A stretch of DNA of 64,000 nucleotides from Clostridiales bacterium (lineage in GTDB: Bacteria > Bacillota > Clostridia > Christensenellales > Aristaeellaceae), in NCBI GenBank assembly GCA_015056325.1, contig SVGL01000006.1:62001-126000 (forward strand). Reading direction: 5' to 3'. Both the position numbers and the translations under genes were made by a program. The notes under the pieces were generated by a model. The model made no database searches, had not been told where the DNA came from, and worked only from the letters and a program-made list of their open reading frames with translations. This document shows, piece after piece, positions 26,638 to 34,931 of the stretch. Position 1 is the first letter of the stretch; every line of letters starts with the position of its first letter.

Positions 26638-26850
26638 TTACACCTCGATGGCACGGGCCAGCTGATCATCAATGCAATAGCGAGCGTCCTTGACCGCAAT
26701 GGTGCAGCTGCGCTTCTTGCGGCTGACCACAGTGATGGGTTCCCCCTGGTAGCATCCCAGAGAAAACAGGAACTGGTCCAGCTCTTCGTCATCGGTCATG
26801 ATTGAGCGGATGTTGTACTCCTTGCCGGTCACAGCCTCCCACAGGGTCAT
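26638..26850 (-). CDS. feoA: FeoA-domain protein
   Basis: A 70-residue cytoplasmic SH3-like protein required for FeoB activity. The family pattern is visible: LWEAVTGKEYNIRSI, LGCYQGEPITVVSR and the closing IDDQLARAIEV, a compact beta-barrel. The ATG at 26850 is 7 bp after GGAGG, and another ATG two codons upstream abuts it. It is the first gene of the feo operon, under a promoter carrying a palindromic operator. Confidence 0.93.
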   Translation of the reverse strand: MTLWEAVTGKEYNIRSIMTDDEELDQFLFSLGCYQGEPITVVSRKKRSCTIAVKDARYCIDDQLARAIEV

Positions 26851-26881
26851 GCGCATCCCTCCATCGCAGAAAATGTTGGCA

Positions 26882-26935
26882 GTTAGGGTTGTCTAACACA
26901 GGAGTCATGATAGCACCGCAAGGCAGGTTTGTCAA
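26882..26935 (-). promoter_or_regulatory. feo promoter and probable iron-regulator operator
   Basis: On the minus strand TTGACA (26930-26935), 17 bp, TATCAT (26907-26912). The palindrome GTTAG-N6-CTAAC (26882-26897) begins about 9 bp after the -10, where a bound repressor would block transcription. The half-site resembles DtxR/IdeR-type operators (TTAG...CTAA), not a Fur box. Confidence 0.75.
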
Positions 26936-26963
26936 GAGGTTTCCAGAAGATTATTTGCAAAAA

Positions 26964-27013
26964 GTGAGGTTTTTCTAACTGTTTCATGTTTATAAGTGTT
27001 AGCCATGGCTGAT
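26964..27013. promoter_or_regulatory. Two degenerate copies of the feo palindrome
   Basis: GTGAG-N6-CTAAC (26964-26979) and GTTAG-N6-CTGAT (26998-27013) keep the 16-bp geometry with one and two mismatches. They lie between the feo promoter and the promoter of the divergent capA-like gene. Confidence 0.45.
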
Positions 27014-27035
27014 ACGGTCAGAAAAGCCTAAGCTC

Positions 27036-27064
27036 TTGACAGGTACGCCCGCCAGGATTATAAT
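27036..27064 (+). promoter_or_regulatory. Promoter of the capA-like operon
   Basis: TTGACA (27036-27041), 17 bp, TATAAT (27059-27064), perfect consensus, 27 bp before the ATG. Confidence 0.9.
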
Positions 27065-27091
27065 GTAAGAATCAAATGAAAGGCGGTTACC

Positions 27092-28147
27092 ATGCGTAGA
27101 ACCCTGATTCTATTAATGCTGTGCCTGCTGCCGCTGTCAGCCCTGTCGGAAACGGTGACCATCACCTTCCTTGGGGACTGCACCATCGGCGGCGAAGACA
27201 GGCTGCGGCTGTTTGATTACTCCTTCGACGGCTACCTGCGCCAATATGGGTATGACTACTTTTTTGAGAAGGTACAGCCCGTGATCGCGAAGGACGATCT
27301 GACCATCGCCAACCTGGAGGGCTGCTTCCTCAACTATGAGAGCGGCGCAGTGGAAAAGACCTACAACTTCCGCGGACCCAAGGATTATGTGCAGGTGCTC
27401 ACTGGCTCCAGCGTAGAGGCTGTCAGCATTGCCAACAACCACATCATGGACTACGGCTATGATGGTGTGGCCCACACGATCAAAACCCTGGACGGCGCTG
27501 CGCTCCCCTACTTCGGCACCATTGACACGGTGGAAAAAACCTGGATCTGGGACAAGGGCAACGCCAGAATCGGCTTTGTCAGTATGGAGATCAGCTACTG
27601 GTACTACCGGCACCGCAACCTCCTCAAGAGTCAGGTACAATCCCTGCGGGATGCCGGCTGCGATGTGGTCATCTGCGTCATGCACGGCGGCGAAGAGTAC
27701 CGTCTCCGCCATCTGCGCATCCAGGAGCAGTTTGCCCATGCAGTGCTGGACTACGGCGCGGACATCGTCGTGGGGCATCACCCGCATGTGCTCCAGGGCG
27801 TTGAAGTCCGGGATGGCAAGACCATCTGCTACTCCATCGGCAACTTCGTCTTCGGCGGCAACGCCAAGGTGCGCGCCCCCTATACAGCCATATTCCAGTT
27901 CAACCTGTCATTCTCGGAGGAAGGCGAATATCTGGGACATCAGCTGAACATCATCCCTGCACTGCCTTCGGGCGACAAGGAGAACAACAACTACCAGCCG
28001 GTACTGGCCACAGGCGAGGACGCCGAAACGGTCATGGCCCAAATCCAGCATGACACCAAGTTCACGCTTAACCCTTATGTGGAAGGCGTCGGTGCAATGC
28101 AGGACTTCATCCCCGTTCAACCCAAAATGCAAACCAAGGAGGACTAA
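27092..28147 (+). CDS. CapA-family exported metallophosphatase-like protein
   Basis: A 351-residue protein with a signal peptide (residues 1-19). It has the CapA/PgsA fold motifs: FLGDCTIGG (residues 26-34), NLEGCF, SIANNHIMDYG near 112, a metal-binding HGGEEY near 195 and GHHPHVLQGVE near 225, ending in YSIGNFVFGG. CapA is involved in poly-gamma-glutamate or capsule metabolism, and several homologues are surface phosphoesterases. No other poly-glutamate genes are nearby, so the pathway is not established. It is cotranscribed with the leucine-rich-repeat gene, 3 bp downstream. Confidence 0.9.
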   Translation: MRRTLILLMLCLLPLSALSETVTITFLGDCTIGGEDRLRLFDYSFDGYLRQYGYDYFFEKVQPVIAKDDLTIANLEGCFLNYESGAVEKTYNFRGPKDYVQVLTGSSVEAVSIANNHIMDYGYDGVAHTIKTLDGAALPYFGTIDTVEKTWIWDKGNARIGFVSMEISYWYYRHRNLLKSQVQSLRDAGCDVVICVMHGGEEYRLRHLRIQEQFAHAVLDYGADIVVGHHPHVLQGVEVRDGKTICYSIGNFVFGGNAKVRAPYTAIFQFNLSFSEEGEYLGHQLNIIPALPSGDKENNNYQPVLATGEDAETVMAQIQHDTKFTLNPYVEGVGAMQDFIPVQPKMQTKED

Positions 28148-28150
28148 TTG

Positions 28151-29077
28151 ATGAAAAAGTCAATCATTGCATTGCTGATGCTGATCGTGCTGCTCACGAC
28201 CAGCCTGGTACACGCAGAGGAATCCCAGACAGTCAGCTATCTGGGTCAGTTCAAGGCGGACGTCAATGCCGAGTACATCAATATGGATAAGACCCGTGTG
28301 ACCGACATGGACGCCTTCATCAACTTCCTGCGCAAGCTGCCCAACCTGAAAAAGGTGGATATGTTCTCCACCCAGATTTACACCAAAGACATCGATAAGC
28401 TTGCTGCCGCTTTCCCGGATATTGAGTTTGGCTGGACGATGCGCATCGGTGATCACTGGGTCCGCACAGACGCCACCGCCTTCTCCACCTTGCACAACAA
28501 CTCCTCCCCCGCCCACACCGAGAAGCAATTCCAGTACCTCAAGTACTGCAAGAACCTGCTGGCGCTGGACATCGGCCACAATGGCGTGAAGGATCTCTCC
28601 TTCCTCTATGACCTACCCAACCTGAAGGTGCTGATCCTGGCCTGCAACATCAACCTTAAGGACATCACCCCCGTTGGCAGCCTGAAGGATCTGGAGTACC
28701 TGGAGCTGTTCAAGAACGACATCAACGATATCTCCTGCCTGGCCAACTGCACAAATCTTCTGGATCTGAACATCTGCTTCAACCGCATCAAGGACTGGAC
28801 CCCCATCCATGGCCTCACCAATCTGGAGCGTCTGTGGGTATACAACAGCAACAACTGGTCTGAGCAGTACCCCGTGGACCGAAAGGTCGTGGCTGACCTC
28901 AAGGCTGCCCTGCCCAACTGTCATATCGACTCCACCTCCTACTCCACCCTGGGCGGCTGGCGCGAGCACGACCGCTACTACGTCATCTTCCACATGTTCA
29001 AGTACGGCGAGTATATCCCCTTCCACCGCAGCCAGGAAATCAAGCAGAAGTACCCCAACGGCATCAATCTCAACTAA
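28151..29077 (+). CDS. Exported leucine-rich-repeat protein
   Basis: A 308-residue secreted protein with a signal peptide (residues 1-22). About five leucine-rich repeats occupy residues 115-240, for example LLALDIGHNGVKDLSFLYDLPNL, KVLILACNINLKDI, LEYLELFKNDINDISCL and LLDLNICFNRIKDWTPI. The C-terminal part is rich in His and Tyr. Such proteins mediate binding; the target is unknown. AAGGAGG stands 7 bp before the ATG. A TTG just upstream could also be read but is less likely. Confidence 0.85.
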   Translation: MKKSIIALLMLIVLLTTSLVHAEESQTVSYLGQFKADVNAEYINMDKTRVTDMDAFINFLRKLPNLKKVDMFSTQIYTKDIDKLAAAFPDIEFGWTMRIGDHWVRTDATAFSTLHNNSSPAHTEKQFQYLKYCKNLLALDIGHNGVKDLSFLYDLPNLKVLILACNINLKDITPVGSLKDLEYLELFKNDINDISCLANCTNLLDLNICFNRIKDWTPIHGLTNLERLWVYNSNNWSEQYPVDRKVVADLKAALPNCHIDSTSYSTLGGWREHDRYYVIFHMFKYGEYIPFHRSQEIKQKYPNGINLN

Positions 29078-29083
29078 GGCATA

Positions 29084-29126
29084 AAAAGTCCGCAGGTCCG
29101 GCAAACGCGCCAGACCTGCGGTTTTC
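29084..29126. terminator. Bidirectional terminator
   Basis: CCGCAGGTC/GACCTGCGG flanked by AAAAAG and TTTTCTT, between the leucine-rich-repeat gene and the convergent Lgt-like gene. Confidence 0.9.
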
Positions 29127-30056
29127 TTATTCTGCTTTGTTCAGCTTGCGGTAGGCCCACTGCTCCAGCGCGCCCATACAGCAGATGGCCGCAACCATGA
29201 TGGCGTAGCAGCCCACAGTCGGGATCTCAATGCCGAAGAGGAGCTTGTTGTCCAGGGTGAACTCCATCCAGATCAGCACAGCCGCGCAAAGAAGACACAG
29301 CACGGCTGGCACGTAGGCAGAGAGCTTACGCATCCGGATGCAGGCATTCAGGATCACACCGAAGACGATCAGCGCGCACAGCAGCTGCTCAATCTTGACA
29401 AAGCCCCAAGCCATGCAGTCGCCCAGGATCTGCTCGCAGAAGATCTGCGGCAGCGCCAGGAAGGTCATCGTATGCAGGAAAACCCGACCTGGCTTGAATC
29501 CACCCTTGCGGCTGAGCAGGAACGCCGCCAGCGCACACAGCAACGCCAGCGCCGCCTCCAGCATGAACACCGCATAGAAGGTACCCATCCACTCCACTTC
29601 CACCGCCAGCGGGAAGAAATGCAGCGCCTCATTATCCACCCAGGCACCCAGGCCGACCATCTTCATCGGGTCGATCAGGCCCTCGCAGGCCCGGGCGATG
29701 GCCACCATCAGCGCGCCGCTGGGCGCGAAGGCATCCAGCAGGGGCAGCGCCCGCTGATGGGTGAGCTTTGCCGTCAGCAGAACGGCCAGGATCACACCAA
29801 GACATCCGCCGATGATGGAGAACTCCTGGGGATTGCCAGACAGCAATCCGGCAAGGCCGTCATGCTTGACGTACATATCCCGGAACTCCAGGGCAAAGTA
29901 GGCCACGCGGGCCATCACCAGGCCCAGAACGCAGGACAGCGGCAGGGCAATCCATGCCGCAGCAGCCTTCAAACCAGCACGGCGAAGCTTCCATGCAAAG
30001 AGACCGGCGCAGAGGACTGCACCGATCGTGAGCGCGAGAAAATACATAGTATTCAT
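29127..30056 (-). CDS. Lgt-like polytopic membrane protein
   Basis: A 309-residue protein with about eight hydrophobic helices. The order 'ARVAYFALEF... FSIIGGCLGVILAVLLTAK... LLDAFAPSGALMVAIARACEGLID' follows the pattern of prolipoprotein diacylglyceryl transferase (Lgt). However, the strongly conserved GRxGNFxN motif is replaced by IARACEGLID, keeping only an Arg. It may be a divergent Lgt relative with another acceptor. The gene starts 12 bp after the phosphodiester-glycosidase gene and is cotranscribed with it. Confidence 0.55.
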   Translation of the reverse strand: MNTMYFLALTIGAVLCAGLFAWKLRRAGLKAAAAWIALPLSCVLGLVMARVAYFALEFRDMYVKHDGLAGLLSGNPQEFSIIGGCLGVILAVLLTAKLTHQRALPLLDAFAPSGALMVAIARACEGLIDPMKMVGLGAWVDNEALHFFPLAVEVEWMGTFYAVFMLEAALALLCALAAFLLSRKGGFKPGRVFLHTMTFLALPQIFCEQILGDCMAWGFVKIEQLLCALIVFGVILNACIRMRKLSAYVPAVLCLLCAAVLIWMEFTLDNKLLFGIEIPTVGCYAIMVAAICCMGALEQWAYRKLNKAE

Positions 30057-30068
30057 TGCTATGCTTCC

Positions 30069-30932
30069 TTACTTGCCATCCCATGCGGAGGCAAAATAGA
30101 TGATATCGCTGATCGCGCGGGAATTCTGATTTTCCTTATCGTTGACCTTCTCGTTGTTGAAAACCATGATGGTGGAGTCGCCGCCGTCCAGGTTATAGGC
30201 CTGCACAGCTCCCAGTTCCTTGGCCAGCTGAGCAAACTGCAGCAGATCCATGCCCTCGCTGCCACGCTGGGGACCGGCACAGCACATCGCCATGTACTCC
30301 AGCGGACCGGTCTGAGCAATGCACATCCGCTGACGCTTGAGCTCCGGGGCCAGCCAGTAGCTGGCATCCAGCGTGCCCACTTCACCGTCAATCACCAGCG
30401 CGGGGCCAAAATGGAAGGCATTGATGATCTGCTTGCCATTGTAGATGGTCGGAACCTCGCCCTTGTCCGGCACCAGGAAGAGGTGGAAGTCGCCCGCCTC
30501 ATCGATGGCCAGCACATCGCGCTCCTTGCGCAGCTTGTCGCGGTAGAGCACACCCTGACGCAGCACGATACCGTAGGGGTAGTAGGAGAAATAGTCGCCG
30601 TCGATAGCCAGAACAGCATTCTGGCGCTTGGCCATGTACTGGCCCTTCATGGAATGCTCGTTTTCAAAGCCGCCGGCAGCCGCGGTGCGCAGCTGGGAAG
30701 CATGGCCAATCTTCACGCGGGCAACCCAGTAATCGCAATCGTCCTTTCGGCCGGTTTCGATCACCACATGCAGCGTCGGATCCTCATACTCGGTGGCACT
30801 GATATAGTTAGCCTGGTTCACAGGCTTGCCGCCCGTGAGGTCCACCGGCAGGGTGGGTACCGTCTCCGCCACCGCGGTCGCGCCCAGCACCAGCATGAGC
30901 ATCATTACAACAAAAGCCTTCAAGAAACGCAA
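30069..30932 (-). CDS. Exported phosphodiester glycosidase-family (NAGPA) protein
   Basis: A 287-residue secreted protein with a signal peptide (residues 1-22). It contains the NAGPA domain: AIDGDYFSYYPYGIVLRQG near residue 112, an extended central sheet, and QAYNLDGGDSTIMVFNNE near 250, the conserved 'NLDGGGS' position. NAGPA enzymes cleave N-acetylglucosamine from phosphodiester-linked sugars; bacterial ones act on wall or exopolysaccharide glycans such as teichoic acids. The start codon is TTG, about 11 bp after AAAGGTG. It is the first gene of a two-gene operon with the Lgt-like protein. Confidence 0.87.
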   Translation of the reverse strand: MRFLKAFVVMMLMLVLGATAVAETVPTLPVDLTGGKPVNQANYISATEYEDPTLHVVIETGRKDDCDYWVARVKIGHASQLRTAAAGGFENEHSMKGQYMAKRQNAVLAIDGDYFSYYPYGIVLRQGVLYRDKLRKERDVLAIDEAGDFHLFLVPDKGEVPTIYNGKQIINAFHFGPALVIDGEVGTLDASYWLAPELKRQRMCIAQTGPLEYMAMCCAGPQRGSEGMDLLQFAQLAKELGAVQAYNLDGGDSTIMVFNNEKVNDKENQNSRAISDIIYFASAWDGK

Positions 30933-30973
30933 GAATACGTCAGCACCTTTCTGGTGATATTGTCATCCTGGCT

Positions 30974-31002
30974 ATTATACCGGAAATACGCCCCAAAGTC
31001 AA
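30974..31002 (-). promoter_or_regulatory. Promoter of NAGPA / Lgt-like operon
   Basis: On the minus strand TTGACT (30997-31002), 17 bp, TATAAT (30974-30979). Confidence 0.85.
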
Positions 31003-31048
31003 CCGAGGACGGGCATATTTTACAATACAGCCATATCTGCTTTCCCGC

Positions 31049-31083
31049 ATAAAAGCCGCCAGGGACTCCTTCCCCGGCGGCCA
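31049..31083 (-). terminator. Terminator of GH120 gene
   Basis: On the minus strand GCCGCC...GGCGGC with inner GGG/CCC pairs, followed by TTTTAT. Confidence 0.85.
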
Positions 31084-31113
31084 GTTCTGTTGATTGAAAT
31101 ATGCAGCAGCCGC

Positions 31114-33084
31114 TTACCACAGGGCCTTCTTGGCATCCTCCGCAGAAGCGAAGGGGCCAGGCAGGACGCCCACACCGCGGGTGTTGCCCAGATAGTCACG
31201 GTCAAAAACAATAGCAGACCCGTCAGGGCTCTCGAAGCGCTGCTCCGGCTCAAAGGCACAGCCCAGGATGTCGCTGTTGATCATACCTGCACGGTAGGCA
31301 GCGATCAGGTCGTACACGTTGGTCTTCAGCACGGGTGTACCGTTCTCCTCGGTCAGCTCCACGTTGGGCATGTCGTCCATAACCAGGCAGTCGTTCTCAT
31401 GCTTCCAAGGCTTGGCGCCGCCCAGGTACACATTGCCCTTGGCCCAGACAGGCAGGTGGCTCTCGTGGTACTTCTCCATCTTGCCCATGTCGGGACGGGC
31501 CACATCCAAATCGAACCAGTTGATCCATTCGTCGTAAGTGGGGTACTCGTCGAACTGCCAGGTACCGCACACGCGCTCGTTGGCATTGGGTTCACCCCGG
31601 CGATCGTCAGGATTCTTGTCTATGCCCTGGACGAAGATGTTGTTGTAGAAGCGGTCGTCGCCATGGAGGAAGTGCATGAAGCCAGCAACCTCTGTGCGGT
31701 GACGGATGTGATAGGGGGTATAACGTCTGCCTGTGCCGCCGCCGACAAAGGTGAAGGTGCCCATCATCAGGTTGTGCACCATGGCCACGCCCTGGGTCGC
31801 AATGCGCAGGCTCACGCGGGACAGCAGGATATTGTTGTCAATCAGCGTCGGGCCGTGGGATACCTCCACGAAGATGTCCTGGCTTTCCATGCCGCCCTCA
31901 GCCCAGGTGCAGTAGTCGGGACGATGGTTGTCGTGGAGCAGGTTCTGGCTGATGCGGGTGCCCTGCGCCTGCCAGTCGCACCAGATGCCCATGGTGCAGT
32001 GGTGGATGTGGTTGCGGCGCATGGTGACGTCGATAGCTGCGTGGAGCTTGATGCCGGAGATCTCCGCACCGCCCAGCTCCTGCATGTTGTTGATGTGGTG
32101 GATATGGTTGTCCTCAATGATGGAGAACACAGCGCCCATGCGGCCCACGATGCCGGTCTGCTCACAGTGATGGATATTGCAGCGGCGGACGATGTGGCTG
32201 CCGACCTTCTCCTTGAGCCAGCCGTGATACTGGCCGCGGCACAGCGCGTCGCGCTCCATCTGGGTGGGAGATTTGAGGTGCTTGACGGTGAAATAGTGGT
32301 CATTCTCCGGGTCGTAGTACTTGCCCAGGGAGATGCCGCAGCACTTGGAATGGGAGATCTCGCAGTCTTCGATAATCCAGCCCTTGGACCAGTGCGGGCC
32401 GACCATGCCGTCCTGGAAGGCAGCGGGAGGCGCCCAGGTGGTGGCAGCCTTCTCCACCTTGAAGCCGGAGAAGGTGATGTAGCCCTTCCCTGTCTCGTCC
32501 GGGAAGAAGCAGCGGCGGCGGACGTTGATCTCGGTCTTCTGGGTATTGGGGTCAATGTCGTGGAAGTTGGCGTAGATGACAGTCTCATTGCCGTCCTGCT
32601 CGGCGATCCACTTGTAGATGGAGTTCTTGGGATCCCAGGAGGGCGTGTAGACCTCGCCCGCGATGCACTCCTCCATCGTCAGCGCCTCATAGAGAGCCAC
32701 ATCGTTGAGGTAGACGCAGCCGGTGTGACGAACGGTGGGCGCGAAATACCAGTCGCCGAAGGCTTCAACGATGTAGGGGTTGAAGTCGCCGAAGATAGCG
32801 TTGTCCACGCGGAGCATCCACAGGCCGTTGTCCTGCTTCACCCAGCCGGAGACCTCCTCCGCACCAGTGATGAGGGCGCCCAGCGGCTCCACAGAGCGGT
32901 AGGTGATGCGCGCTTCCTCGGTGCCGCCATTGCGAGGGCTGACCTGCTCGCGGTACACGCCGGGGTACACCAGCACCTCGTCGCCGGGCAGGGCGATGTT
33001 GGCCGCGTCGGAAATGCGGCGGAAGGGACGCTCCTTGCTGCCGTTGCCCTCACGGGGCGCATTGGCATTGACGTAATAGATCAT
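31114..33084 (-). CDS. GH120 beta-xylosidase (parallel beta-helix)
   Basis: A 656-residue enzyme without signal peptide, therefore probably intracellular, hydrolysing xylo-oligosaccharides. It closely follows the Thermoanaerobacterium GH120 enzyme XylC as I recall it: WAPPAAFQDGMVGPHWSKGW near residue 217, SGIKLHAAIDV near 343, GIWCDWQAQGT near 366 and FVEVSHGPTL near 405. Asp370 and Glu407 lie where the nucleophile and acid/base residues are described for this family. Relative to XylC about 14 residues are inserted between them. The start at 33084 has GAGGAGG 7 bp upstream. The gene stands alone with its own promoter and a palindrome at the start site. Confidence 0.9.
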   Translation of the reverse strand: MIYYVNANAPREGNGSKERPFRRISDAANIALPGDEVLVYPGVYREQVSPRNGGTEEARITYRSVEPLGALITGAEEVSGWVKQDNGLWMLRVDNAIFGDFNPYIVEAFGDWYFAPTVRHTGCVYLNDVALYEALTMEECIAGEVYTPSWDPKNSIYKWIAEQDGNETVIYANFHDIDPNTQKTEINVRRRCFFPDETGKGYITFSGFKVEKAATTWAPPAAFQDGMVGPHWSKGWIIEDCEISHSKCCGISLGKYYDPENDHYFTVKHLKSPTQMERDALCRGQYHGWLKEKVGSHIVRRCNIHHCEQTGIVGRMGAVFSIIEDNHIHHINNMQELGGAEISGIKLHAAIDVTMRRNHIHHCTMGIWCDWQAQGTRISQNLLHDNHRPDYCTWAEGGMESQDIFVEVSHGPTLIDNNILLSRVSLRIATQGVAMVHNLMMGTFTFVGGGTGRRYTPYHIRHRTEVAGFMHFLHGDDRFYNNIFVQGIDKNPDDRRGEPNANERVCGTWQFDEYPTYDEWINWFDLDVARPDMGKMEKYHESHLPVWAKGNVYLGGAKPWKHENDCLVMDDMPNVELTEENGTPVLKTNVYDLIAAYRAGMINSDILGCAFEPEQRFESPDGSAIVFDRDYLGNTRGVGVLPGPFASAEDAKKALW

Positions 33085-33141
33085 CGTTTTTCCTCCTCTG
33101 CACATCAATCGATCGAATCTTTTTGGGGATATCCTTTGTAT

Positions 33142-33185
33142 TAAACCGTTTTAGATATTATACACTGCGCTCATCCATCGCACAA
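33142..33185 (-). promoter_or_regulatory. GH120 promoter with LacI-type palindrome
   Basis: On the minus strand TTGTGC (33180-33185), 17 bp, TATAAT (33157-33162), then the near-palindrome TAAAACGGTTTA (33142-33153) at the transcription start. An AAACG/CGTTT core is typical of LacI-family or CcpA operators, consistent with sugar or catabolite control. Confidence 0.6.
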
Positions 33186-33674
33186 TGTATGATCCGGTAA
33201 GTTGCGCAGCGGTGAACATCCCGCCGTTGTGGCGCCCCGACCATCATTGATCCATATACCCGTCGCCTGCCCATCGGCCGCCAGCGCATCGTCCTGCTGA
33301 TTGCAGGTATTTGCAATCGGCATTTCTTGAAGAACGAAAGCAGCGACGACGGCCAATCTCATTTGTGTCTGAAAAAAGCCGCAGCTCCTGCATCTGCAAG
33401 GCTTGCGGCTTTAAGTAGGACGAACTGGAGCGCACCTATGACCACCAGAAGCTCAAGGCCACAACAAAGAAATATTTTACATCAGCGATACATCGTTTCC
33501 GTATTTCTGTTGCGGCCTGCTCGCGTGATGGGTATTATTTTCATGGCGCGCTGCCCCTCCACCGGCTTCGTACCACAGAGGTTTTCCTCCACATGAACAG
33601 CTATATGCTTCCTCTGCCTCGGAAAAAGGGACGCGCCCATTCTTTCCTGAACAGGGCAGAATCCTTTGCATTCC
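33186..33674. other. Gene-free stretch with one terminator-like hairpin
   Basis: About 490 bp without a credible gene. At 33372-33412 AAAGCCGCA...TTGCGGCTTT forms a strong hairpin with A and T flanks; its sequence resembles the terminator of the tRNA-Val gene at 46.4 kb, and the following 120 bp share scattered similarity with 40.25-40.37 kb. The rest holds nothing I can name and may be decayed accessory DNA. Confidence 0.5.
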
Positions 33675-34931
33675 CTATTTTCTGCGCAGCGTCACGATAA
33701 AGCTGATCTGATCCTGTCCGACGGGGCTGGCCTGAATGGAGCCGCCGTGCCACTGCGCCGCCTTCTGTGCGATCGACAAGCCCACGCCGAAGCCGTTGCG
33801 AATACTATCTTTGCGGCGTGCAGCATCTGCCTTGTAGAATCGGTCGAACATCCGCTCATAAACCGAGCTGTCCTTCGCGGCAGGCCAAGGGTTCTGTACT
33901 CGCAGCGTCACGGTCTTGGCCTTGGATGATAATGTCATCCGGATATTCCCCTCCCCGGAGGCATGTCTGATAGCATTGTCGCACAGGACAGAAATCAACC
34001 TGCGCAGCAGCTCTTCGTTACCCATGATTTCCACATGCTCCGGCACGTCCAGTTCAATCATGCGTCCGACGGCCTCTGCCATGGGGGTAAAGCAGGTAAC
34101 CGCGTCTGCAACAAGTTCGCTCAAATCCAGCAGCTGCTTTTCGCCATAGAGGGAAGCCTCCTCGTCCAGCCGGGCAGCGCAGATGAGCTGATCCACCAGC
34201 TTCCTCAGCATGCCAAGCTGTTCGTTGGTGCTGGCAATCCACTCGTTTTCGCCTGTTTCCAGCGCCAGAACCTCCATGTTCACCGAAATGGCAGACAGCG
34301 GTGTTTTCAGCTCATGGCTTGCATCGGTGATAAACTGCTGCTGCTGCTGTGCGCTGACAAGGATAGGCCGGATGGCTCTTTTTGACAGCCAGAGAACAAT
34401 CAGGAATGTCACCGTCAGCCCTATAGCCCCCATCACCGCGGAAATCAGGGCAAAGCTCTTCAGCGCAGCTCGCTCCTCCTGCCAGTCCAGGAAAATGATC
34501 TGCTTCCGCGAACTATCCTCACGGGTGTAGACCATAAAAACATAGCTGTCTGCAAAGCCATATTCCCGTCCCGATGCAGCGGCCAGCCGCCCAAGCCGGT
34601 CAGCTTCCGCTTCATCAACCGCAGCAATCCGCTGAAGATTGACATTGGCAACGCTTCCGTCGGCCCGGATCGTCACTTGAAAATACCGGAGGCGGTGCTC
34701 GGACTCCTCGGTGATCTCATATCCGCGTCCGTGCCGTTTTTTCGTCATTGGCGAATTGTACGCAGGGAAACTGCCGTCATTCTCGGCCAGGATGGTCAGG
34801 ACGTCCCTTTGCCCCATGACGACACGGTATGTATTGAACAGGTTGATCAGCAGGAGCAGCAGCACCAGACAGGCCGTCATGGACAGCATGGCAATGAGGA
34901 TGAATTTCTTGCGATAGGTTTGTATATTCAT
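33675..34931 (-). CDS. Sensor histidine kinase
   Basis: A 418-residue membrane kinase. Transmembrane helices lie at about residues 8-28 and 175-195 and enclose an extracellular sensor region. The HisKA phosphoacceptor is in ITDASHELKTPLSAISVNME (His near 232). The ATP-binding domain has the N box LCDNAIRHA and the G box GFGVGLSIAQKAA. The start at 34931 follows GGAGGAG and overlaps the regulator stop by 4 bp, so the pair is translationally coupled. The divergent efflux operon at 35.8 kb is the likely target; the signal is unknown. Confidence 0.93.
   Translation of the reverse strand: MNIQTYRKKFILIAMLSMTACLVLLLLLINLFNTYRVVMGQRDVLTILAENDGSFPAYNSPMTKKRHGRGYEITEESEHRLRYFQVTIRADGSVANVNLQRIAAVDEAEADRLGRLAAASGREYGFADSYVFMVYTREDSSRKQIIFLDWQEERAALKSFALISAVMGAIGLTVTFLIVLWLSKRAIRPILVSAQQQQQFITDASHELKTPLSAISVNMEVLALETGENEWIASTNEQLGMLRKLVDQLICAARLDEEASLYGEKQLLDLSELVADAVTCFTPMAEAVGRMIELDVPEHVEIMGNEELLRRLISVLCDNAIRHASGEGNIRMTLSSKAKTVTLRVQNPWPAAKDSSVYERMFDRFYKADAARRKDSIRNGFGVGLSIAQKAAQWHGGSIQASPVGQDQISFIVTLRRK

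Noticed and set aside
26882-26897. Fur box at the feo promoter
   Set aside because: The GTTAG/CTAAC half-sites do not match the AT-rich Fur consensus; a DtxR-type site fits better.
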